Source of the DNA: Terfezia claveryi
Taxonomy: Eukaryota > Ascomycota > Pezizomycetes > Pezizales > Pezizaceae
Length of the DNA: 64,000 nucleotides
Reading direction: 5' to 3'
Assembly (NCBI GenBank): GCA_015179025.1
Contig: WHUX01000214.1
Coordinates: 1-64,000, forward strand
A program made the position numbers and the translations under genes. The notes beneath the pieces were generated by a model, which searched no databases, had not been told where the DNA came from, and saw only the letters and a list, made by a program, of their open reading frames with translations. The stretch's first letter is position 1. Each line of letters opens with the position of its first letter. This document shows positions 56,581 through 64,000 of this stretch, in pieces.

Positions 56581-57800
56581 CGACAACTAGTGAGACAGGC
56601 ATGCGAGAATGACCCTCTGGCCAAGGAAATTATCGCCGTAGTGGATTCTGGCCAGCACTACCACCCCAAGATCTCCCTGGCCGAGTGTACCATCCAGGAG
56701 AGCCTCTTATACTACTGCAAACGGCTCTATGTACCAGAAGGAGGAGAGTTAAGGCTGAGGCTGATCGAGGAGCACTATGACAACTTGGTGGTAGGTCACC
56801 CTGTAGTGGCCAAAATGCTAGAGCTTCTTTCTAGGGAGTATACCTGAATTGACTAGTGAAAGGATGTGGAGCGGTACCTCTGGAATTGCCATGTATGCAA
56901 ATGGGCTAAGCCTGTCTGCCATGCCCCATATGGCACTCTGAAGTCCTTGGATATTTCTGATCGGCCATGGCTATACCTGACCATGGATTTCATGACAGGA
57001 TTGCTAGAAGACTCAGGATTTAATGCCATCCTGATGGTGGTGGACGGGTTGACAAAGATGAGGCATGTCCTACCTTGTCGGGACACTTGTTATGCTCAGG
57101 AGCTGGCTAACCTCTACCTTAATAACGTGTTCTGGTATCACGGCCTCCCCGAATCCATTGTGTCTGACCATGGCTCTTAGTTCATCTTGAACTTTTAGAG
57201 AGCCTTCTGTAAGCTTCTAAGGGTTAAAGTGCATTTGTCCACAGCATATTACCCCTAGACCAATGAGCAATCAGAGAGGATGAATGCCATTATGGAGTAA
57301 TGTCTATGGACCTTTGTCAATTACCAGTAGGATAACTGGGTTTCGTTGCTGGCCACCTGCGAAGTTTGCCGTAAACAACCAGTTCTCGGAATCCTCCAAA
57401 ACCTTACCTTTCCTAGCTAACTATGGTTGGCACCCCCAGTTCATAGATGCCCTAGCGTCCCCGAAAAAGCCCAACCCCCAGCTAAGAAGTTCGCGGTTGA
57501 GATCGCAGAACTCCACTATACCCTAAAAGCCGAGATGGGATATACACAAGCCAGGCAAGCTGAGTATGCCAATGGATCACAGCTGCCAGCCCCCAGATAC
57601 CAGCCAGGGGACAAGGTGTGGCTTTCCAGCCGGCACTTCTGGACAGAGTGGCCATCTCGCAAACTCGACCATAAGTTCTTGGGTCCATTTGAGGTATTGG
57701 CTGCTTTAGGTACTCATGCCTATCGACTGAGGTTCCCTAAGGACATCAAATACTACCTGGTTGTCCATATCTTGGAGATCGAGCCCGCTGTGGAGGACTC
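56580..57800 (+). pseudogene. Gypsy-1d integrase
   Basis: Zinc domain: RLIEEHYDNLVVGHPVVAKM near 56760 and CHVCKWAKPVCH near 56890 after a TGA/TAG break. Core: LTMDFMTGLLEDSGFNAILM near 56978 (first Asp), GLPESIVSDHGS then TAG near 57147 (second Asp), and TNEQSERMNAIMEQ-like residues near 57265 (Glu). The C-terminal part is open from 57427: QYKPGDKVWLS-like and HKFLGPFEVLAALGTHAYRL near 57670, the GPY/F-type module. It would cut and join element ends to target DNA. Confidence 0.86.
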
Positions 57801-58035
57801 TCTTCCAGGACAGAAACACCCACCACCCCCTCCCATGTTTATTGAAGGTGAGGAGGAATGGGAGGTTGAGGAGGTACTAGACTTGCAGAAGAGGTATGGG
57901 CGTTTGCAGTATAAGGTCAAATGGCTAGGGAATAAGGAGGCTACTTGGCAACCTCCAGAGGACTTGGAGAATACGCAGGATTTGGTGGCCCTGTTCCACC
58001 AGCATTACCTAAGAAAGCCTCGCCCAATAGAATGA
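57801..58035 (+). pseudogene. Gypsy-1d chromodomain
   Basis: An open frame ending at 58035 reads EEEWEVEEVLDLQKRYG, LQYKVKWLGNKEATWQPPED, LENTQDLVALFHQHYLRKP. It has the conserved Trp and aromatic residues of a chromovirus chromodomain and no stop, the cleanest such domain in the family. Confidence 0.88.
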
Positions 58036-58268
58036 TGTTGTGCCTTTTGAGAGTAATATGGTGGGGCCTATCCGACTATCATTCTGCTCAGTCTTCTCAT
58101 TCTTCTCGTTCTTCTTGTTCTTCTCGTTCTTCTCGTTCTTCTCATTCTTCTTGTTGTTCAGAGTTGAGGTCCTTGTCATTGCCTTTGTTATTGTTTCCTG
58201 TGTTGATTTTGCCGATTATCATGCCCAGGCCTCCTAGTCGCTTGAGCTCCAGCCTAAAGGGGGAATAG
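58036..58268 (+). other. Gypsy-1d 3' non-coding part with pyrimidine repeat
   Basis: Between the stop and the LTR there is a (TTCTCGTTC)n-type pyrimidine array at 58088-58160 and a polypurine tract (AAAGGGGGAATAG) just before the LTR. The array is absent from copies 1a and 1c. Confidence 0.7.
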
Positions 58269-58789
58269 TGTCACAACTATGTACTCAGTTATCTTTGTCA
58301 ACACCTGCAATCGCAGGTGATGGGTTATTGTTATTGTTGCCTTTATCATCACCTGCGATCGCAGGTGATAGGTTATCATTACCTTACTTAGCTTCCGAGA
58401 TAGGGATCTTGGGAAGCTTATTCCTTCTGTTGCCTTGACCCAGAATTATGTATATATAGCCCCTGTCTCTTGTACTGTTGTTGGATCCCTAACAATGTCT
58501 TGTATATCCAATATAGGACCTTGCCTCTGCCAGCGCTTGTGCCCCTCCCCTGTGCACCCCTTTGTCTCATGAACAGCTCTGCAGCACAGTGACCTCCCTC
58601 TGACACATGTGGCAACTGCCTCCGCTTGTCTCGTGCCCTTTGCTCTCTGCTTCTCTTACCTCTTGCCATTGCCCTCTGTCCTAGCCTTCCCCTAGTTATA
58701 CACGTAGTGTTCCTACATGTGTCTTACTCTAGCCCTGCCCTTATCCTAGTGTACCCCTTAGTTGCCTTGTCCCTAGAGCTGTCATTACA
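58269..58789 (+). repeat. Gypsy-1d 3' LTR
   Basis: 521 bp, TGTCACAACTATG to CTGTCATTACA. It carries CACCTGCAATCGCAGGTG (58302-58319) and a perfect 22-bp palindrome at 58348-58369 centred on GCGATCGC. TATATATAG is near 58450. Confidence 0.88.
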
Positions 58790-59936
58790 ATTGTTGTGGC
58801 GATATTCCTTCTCTTCTTGTGTTAGACAGGGCCTTCCTAATAATAAATCTATGTGGGTGGTGCCACCAGCCACAAGGGATAGGTGGGCTGGCTTATTAGC
58901 CATAGCTTAGATCTGAGTGCTTGGGTTCTGGGGTCATGGTTGCTGCATTTGGCTCTGAGAGTGCTGTACTTTCACAGGCCGATAGGTACTAGAGGCGCTA
59001 GTCTGGACTCTCAACCTAGCTAATTTTTTCTACATCTTCGATGCCTGATCAATATATTTGTGGAGAGTTTTAATATCTAGACATTACAGAAGGGCCTTTT
59101 TGAGCTCAATATTGAGGCCTTCCTTGAATTGTTTCTACTTCACCCAATTATTCTACTCCACCTCTGCTGCCAACCTTGAGAATTTAGCTACATATGTTGA
59201 GAGGTCATATCCTCTCTGTTTTAATTCTTGGAGAGCACGAGTTGCCATACCTATGGGATCTTGGTCTCTAAAAGTACAGTCCAAGATTATGTATAAAGCA
59301 ACGATGTTAAGGAGGTTGAAGTGGTCATTGAGCATATAGGGTTGGACCTGATCCAAAGCTATGCTCTCTAGTAGGCCATATACATAGGCTAATCGGTGCT
59401 GAACAGTAGGGAACTTTGCAGCATCCCCATTCAGTTTGATCTTGATGGAATTTTTCCAGGCTTTCAGGCAAGTCCTATCACTATTAAACTTCAGTGGGGT
59501 GGAGAGATCCTGGGTTTTGGGTGCCTAGGATACTTAGGGTGCTGGAGCTGCTTGGCTTCTAATTATGTACAGGGCCCTATTTAGAGTCTAGATAGTTCTT
59601 CTTTTGTTGATTATGGCATTCTGAGCAGTCGTGAGGTTGCTTTAGTAGGAGGCGAGGTCAGTCTAATATCAGAGGAGGTCTTCAGTGAGTATCGTTACAT
59701 TGTCATTAGTTCTGGTCAGTTTTTGTTGGCCTTCATGTATGGCTGATTTCAGTCATTGGCCTACGGCATCCGCGGCAAAGTATATGTCAATAATAGTCTT
59801 GCAAAAACTGCCGAAGTCGGCCTAGTTTATAGGAATAGACAGGGCTTACTAGGCTCGAAATCTGGTAGTGAGAGTGGAGTCTTAGGTAGCTATTGAGTAT
59901 ACTAGTTGATCAGAGTGATCTAACGTTGTATAACGT
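58790..59936 (-). pseudogene. Gypsy-1e gag, cut by Gypsy-1d
   Basis: Reads from 59936 downward. After a non-coding leader come LSTPLKFNSDRTCLKAWKNS-like residues near 59480, VQPYMLNDHFNLLNIVALY (59350), DPIGMATRALQELKQRGYDL (59250) and STYVAKFSRLAAEVE (59190). Then a region equivalent to KPAHLSLVAGGTTHIDLLLG (about 58870) breaks at 58790 just before the knuckle. A 67-residue frame (59153-59356) survives. The break is the 3' end of Gypsy-1d, in opposite orientation. Confidence 0.85.
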
Positions 59937-60424
59937 GGGCTCTGAGGATAAGGCGACCAAGGGGTAAGCTAGAGAGAAGGCAGAGGCTAGGGCAAAACAT
60001 ACATAGGAAGGCTATATATATGACGAGAGGAAGGCTGGGATAGGGCAAGGGTAGGAGGTAAGAAGCAAGAACAAGAGACACGCAGAAGTGATTGCCACAT
60101 ATGTTAGAGGGAGGCAGCTGTGCTGCAGAGCTGTTTCACAAGATAAGGAGGTGCACAAGAGAGGTGCACAAGCACTAGGAGAAGTAAGGTCCTGTATTAG
60201 GTATATAAGATGTTGGATAGGGATCCAATGAGAGGGCAGAGAGAGCAAGCTATATATACAGGCTTCCTTCCTGGCCATAGCTATCGCAAGGAATAAGGTC
60301 CCCAAGACCTCTTATCTCAGGAGCCGAAAAAATAACGATATCACCTGTATCATAGATAATACCAGAAGGAATAACAAATAACAATAATAAGGTCAGGGTA
60401 GGCTAGGAAGGGACGGTTGTGACA
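59937..60424 (-). repeat. Gypsy-1e 5' LTR
   Basis: 488 bp; on the minus strand it begins TGTCACAACC and ends CGTTATACA. It holds the GGATCCCTATCCAAC and GCTCTGCAGCACAG segments of the family. Upstream DNA is Gypsy-3d, which stops aligning with Gypsy-3a exactly here. Confidence 0.85.
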
Positions 60425-63400
60425 GTCGAGAGCATATAGAGGTATATATGCTGGTAGTTGTTGTACTAGTGCTAGTTCCTTTTGAGACTTATTTGTAGAT
60501 TTAAAGTATACAATACAAATCATAAGGAATTCCTTCTCTTTCTTAAAAACTGAGGCTGGCAGGTCATACTTCAAACTACTATGTCTATAGTAGTTACAGA
60601 TTGCACATGTTTCAATAGTAATCATGAGGTTGTTCATGGTGTAGGACATGACATGAGTTGGATAGTAGAAATTTTAACAAAAGGACTAATTCATCCTTTT
60701 ATCCTGGTACTAGTTACTATAAACTAGGTTAATAGCAATTTCCTTTACTTTTTTGAAGTAAGGGTATTTTGTTGAGTATTTTCAAAAAAGGAAGACCTAT
60801 ATCTCAGTCCAAAATCTTATAAAGGTTTATTCTTGTTTATATTGGGTATATTATTATACTCACTAAAAATTTCTTCTAGTAAAGTAGATAGACTCTCATT
60901 GTCTAAGAACTCTTCTTCTTTCATCATATCATATTAGCTTTCTTTATCTTAGATACTCTCAAAGTATGAACAGAAGATATAGTGTCCGAGTTCTTTGGCT
61001 CTTCCATGACATTTATTGAAGTTGCAGTTGATATGCTTGAAATTAATAGCTCTGCAAGAAACCATATTGTTTTGAGTAGAAGTTTCTTGCAAGTGGAAAG
61101 TTATTAAAGCTTTAGTAGAGATATTGCTATTATAGGTATGGTTAGAAGGATCAATGCTATTAGAAATATAATCGTTCTTAGTAGTGGGAGTGTCCAAGTA
61201 TTAATACTTTCTTGATAAAGTATCTACTATTAAATTTTTCTTTCTTATAGTATGCTGTATATCTATATCAAATTCTATTATATAATTTTGCCATTACCTC
61301 AAATTCTGACTTGTAGGTATTTGAGTATAGAGGTTTACTAATAGTTTATGGTTAGTAAGGATAGTGAACTTGTAACCTCTCAATTGTACTTCAAAAAATT
61401 TCAATTAGTCAATAATTAGTAATAATTCTTTTTGAAAGATAGAATAATTGAGTTGTACTGGATTAAATTTTCTAGAGTGCAAGCATGATAGTCTAATATA
61501 TGTTAACAGTCCTTAACCTATCCACAATTCTAGTCCTATATAACTAGCATCAAAGACTAAATATTTGGGTTCAGTAGATGTATTATTCTAGAGTTTTAAA
61601 ATATATGGGGAATTCACGAGTTCCTTAAGTTTTTCAAATGCTGTATTATAAGTATTTGTCTATTCCCATTTCTTTGTTTCTCCTTGCAGTTCTAACAGGA
61701 TACTTGTATACAATGTTAAGTGAGGAATAAATTTGCTAAGATAATTATCAATTCCAAGGAATCCTCTAAGATACTTTTTTTATATGAGAGTTGGAAATAT
61801 TAATATAGTAGTCCTCTTCTTCATGTCTATATATAATCTATTTAATGTCAAAACATGTCCTAAGATTTCCAATCTTGAAGTAAAGAACTGGCATTTGCTT
61901 TCTTTGTAATAGAATTTCTTTTTCTGTAGATATTTAAGTACTTTCTTCAATAATTCTATATGTTTTTCAGATGTTTTTGAAAATGTAATAATATCATCAA
62001 TATAGATAATTAAATTTTTATAGACCATGTTTTAAAAAATTTCATGTATAATATGAACCATAGTAGCTGGTATATTATGATCCCCTTATTGCATAACTTT
62101 ACTTCTAAAATATCCCATATGATATAAAAAAGTAGAGTATTACTCAGATTCATAATTATTTCTAATATTTAAAAATCCATGTGCTAAATCAAGCTTAGTC
62201 CAAATGAGATACTCTACTACTAGTTTAATTGCTTCATTAATATGTAGCAATAGGGTATGGTCCGGTTTAACAGCTAAATTGTGATCTCGATAGTCATTGA
62301 TATGTTTGGCTTCTTTTGGTTTATGTTGTTTAGGGATAGTGAACATAACTACAGTATTTCTATCATTTTCTACTCTTTTTATATGACTTGATACTCTTTC
62401 TTTAACTAATTTATCAGGGTTCTATTGTCTAAATCGATGTCTTGAGGGTCGCCATCTTACTATTTATGTAGTTCTGACTTTTAGTTTAATAGAGTGATCA
62501 ATCTTTCTTAGTAGTGGCAGTTCTCATACTATTGTCTTAAGAAATATAAAGAGAAACTGCATTATAGAATTGAATTGTTTCTGTACCATAGAAACAGCTG
62601 TCATGAGTTCTCTTTATAAATCATTATCTTCTACATTATTAATATTTTTCCAATTATGTTGTTTACTTTAATCTATAACTGATTTATAGCTGACCTATAT
62701 ATATACTAATCTTATACTATTTACTATAGTTCTGGATCTCTTCTATACACTTAGCTGGAATTAAGGAATATTTTCTGGTTAGATACTAGTTTCTGATGGG
62801 TAGGAATTATTGCTAGCACTTTGCTGAGAACAAGTTCTTATAATATCATATTTCATCTAGTCAAATAAGCTACATACAATATTCATTCTTCTACATAACC
62901 TATCTAATGTAGTTTGATAGTACAAGCTTTGTTTATTGTTCTTTTTGAGTTTGTAATTGCTATACTTAATAATTTCTTCTTAATACCTCTACTTAGTATT
63001 TTGTATAAGTGTACAAATTGAGAATTAATTAAGTTACCTCCTTTTATTTAGAGATCAATTAAAGCTACATCAGGAAAGAAAATTGTTTGTCTCTAGTATC
63101 TCTAGAGACAGTAATACCATTGGAGATAACATATATCTTTACGATTGGCAGAATGTCTCCTAGTATCTCCTGGAGATACTAAAAGATACTAGAAGACACA
63201 TAGGAGACACCCAGGAGACACCCAGGAGACACAAAAGACACAAAAGACACAAAAGACAATCCTGTCTTCTAGAGACACCACCTGGCGTCCTGATACCACT
63301 TTTTTCTTACTGATGTAGTATGGAGTATTCATTAGCTTTAACAAATACCTTGTTAAAATCTAGTACCTGTCTTGACAAGAGTTATTCCATGATTTTATTC

Positions 63401-63465
63401 TTATTGTTTTTATTCTTAATAGCTATCGGTATAGCTAAATCTTATGTGACTATATATATGGGTAC
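60425..63465 (-). pseudogene. Gypsy-3d pol fragment
   Basis: Minus-strand counterpart of Gypsy-3a 18185-20965. From 63465 down: protease region (LIDL residues near 63060, split by the MITE), RT with MFTIPKQHKPKEAKHINDYR (62346), WTKLDLAHGFLNIR (62200) and NLIIYIDDIITFSK (61995), RNase H (about 61640-61200), and the first part of the extra segment with KCHGRAKELGHYIFC (61000) and TCAICNYYRHSSLKYDL (60610). It ends at Gypsy-1e. It is more AT-rich and more broken than 3a, consistent with greater age. Confidence 0.87.
63068..63315. mobile_element. MITE with TA duplication, inside Gypsy-3d
   Basis: 248 bp with inverted tips CATCAGGAAAGAAAA and CATCAGTAAGAAAAA (right tip read on the other strand), flanked by TA at 63066-63067 and 63316-63317. 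Removing it and one TA restores Gypsy-3 sequence as in 3a at 18333. The interior is rich in GTCTC/GAGAC and has three tandem GACACAAAA units near 63229-63253. It has no coding capacity. The TA target suggests a Tc1/mariner-type source. Confidence 0.85.
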
Positions 63466-63640
63466 TATAACATGGCCTCTGAGGACAAGATGATCAAGAG
63501 GTACTCTAGAGTGAGGATAGGAATGAGATGAAATATACATAGAAACACTACATACATAACTAGAGAATATAGGCTTATTACGGACACCTGTTACAGATGT
63601 TATGGACAATGTCATGAAGTGCCGGATATTCAGAAGGCAG
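63466..63640 (-). repeat. Gypsy-1f LTR end and junction DNA
   Basis: About 63466-63580 aligns with the last 110 bp of the Gypsy-1 LTR (minus strand CTAGTTATGTATGTAGTG to CCATGTTATA). The next 60 bp are not assigned. On the minus strand gag is followed directly by this LTR end, so most of the element is deleted. Confidence 0.55.
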
Positions 63641-64000
63641 AGGCTAGAGCAAGAAATATATAGCATCGGGGTCCCCAAAAGCCCTGTCCAGAATAGCGAA
63701 GAGTACCGAGATACCATCCAGCTTAATCCTAGTCTTAAGGACATATGGCTAGATTTGATCTACTGCCTTACCCTCCAGTAGGGCACAGACATAAGCCAAT
63801 TGGTGTTGCTTGGATGGGAATCTGGCTGAGTCCCAATTGAGTTTAAGGTTTATCAAGTACTTCTAGGCTCGGAGGCAAGCCCTATCCCTATTGAATTTGG
63901 GGGGGGTTAGAATACTTTTGGTTTTGGCAGTTAGTGCGGAGGGTGGGGTTGCTGACATAGCAGCCATAGTACAGATGAGGGTCTGGATCGTGGTTCGCTT
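63641..64000 (-). pseudogene. Gypsy-1f gag fragment
   Basis: From the window edge the minus strand reads MAAMSATPPSALTAKTKSIL, TPPKFNRDRACLRA, QHQLAYVCALLEGKAVDQI and VLFAILDRAFGDPDA. It is the N-terminal capsid-like part of Gypsy-1 Gag, similar to 1c at 41100-41340, and breaks off near 63665. The run of eight Gs near 63900 (reading as Cs on the minus strand) lies in the TPPKFN codons. Confidence 0.78.

Larger units (their letters stand above)
47066..58789 (+). mobile_element. Gypsy-1d, split by Gypsy-2b
   Basis: The best preserved Gypsy-1 copy: gag C-terminal half (47066-47640), protease (47640-47759 and 54360-54700), RT (55070-55790), RNase H, linker, integrase, chromodomain (to 58035), 3' LTR (58269-58789). 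Gypsy-2b interrupts the protease with duplication ATCAG (47755-47759, 54360-54364). The 3' LTR is followed by minus-strand gag of Gypsy-1e broken at its zinc knuckle, so 1d was inserted head-on into 1e. The 5' half is lost. Confidence 0.9.

Noticed and set aside
58418..58910. Open frames at 58418-58669 (minus) and 58626-58910 (plus) as host genes
   Set aside because: They lie across the Gypsy-1d LTR and the Gypsy-1e gag, which explain the sequence.
1..64000. A genetic code in which TAA and TAG mean Gln
   Set aside because: TAG and TGA also replace Trp codons and frameshifts are common, while Copia-b and several domains use normal Gln codons. Mutation of dead copies explains the data better.

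Overview
The window looks like a block of nested, mostly decayed transposable elements from a filamentous ascomycete; the species cannot be told. The evidence is chromodomain-bearing Ty3/gypsy elements, Ty1/copia elements primed by a half-tRNA, and stop codons that sit mainly where CAA, CAG, CGA or TGG is expected, which resembles repeat-induced point mutation (RIP). The DNA is visibly AT-rich. I found no convincing host gene, tRNA, rRNA or CRISPR array.

Families (names are mine). Gypsy-1: chromodomain element, six partial copies (1a 1-2258; 1b minus 26852-28490; 1c 40875-47065; 1d 47066-58789; 1e minus 58790-60424; 1f minus 63466-64000). Gypsy-2: chromodomain element with 616-bp LTRs, two copies (2a 6346-26851; 2b minus 47760-54359). 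Gypsy-3: chromodomain element with LTRs of 639-719 bp (3a 14906-23831; solo LTR 3b 44983-45701; minus fragments 3c 38371-39020 and 3d 60425-63465). Copia: two full-length copies (a 6797-12190; b 31624-37049). LTIR: two elements with inverted arms of about 1 kb rich in minisatellites and no transposase seen (a about 2259-6345; b 28777-38042). There are also a 248-bp TA-flanked MITE (63068-63315), a 300-bp solo LTR of another family (39471-39770) and an orphan gag-like stretch (39771-40874).

Layout and nesting. Gypsy-1a ends inside its 3' LTR where LTIR-a begins. LTIR-a is followed by Gypsy-2a, which carries Copia-a in its gag (TSD ATCAG) and Gypsy-3a in its reverse transcriptase (TSD TCCAT). 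Gypsy-2a ends inside the minus-strand Gypsy-1b. LTIR-b follows and carries the young Copia-b. Then come a GTCTC-rich stretch, Gypsy-3c, an unassigned stretch, the solo LTR and the orphan gag. Gypsy-1c is split by solo LTR 3b (TSD TTATA/TTATG). Gypsy-1d is split by Gypsy-2b (TSD ATCAG) and its 3' end lies inside Gypsy-1e, which itself sits in Gypsy-3d. Gypsy-3d also holds the MITE. Gypsy-1 lies in Gypsy-3 and Gypsy-3 lies in Gypsy-1, so their active periods overlapped.

The most informative points are: a 10-nt complementarity between the predicted RNA 5' end and the site just past the LTR in Gypsy-2, as expected for Tf1/sushi-type self-priming; the LTIR family; the MITE with an empty site in a paralogue; a roughly 480-codon extra segment between RNase H and integrase in Gypsy-3; and perfect hairpins kept in Gypsy-3 LTRs while their loops vary.
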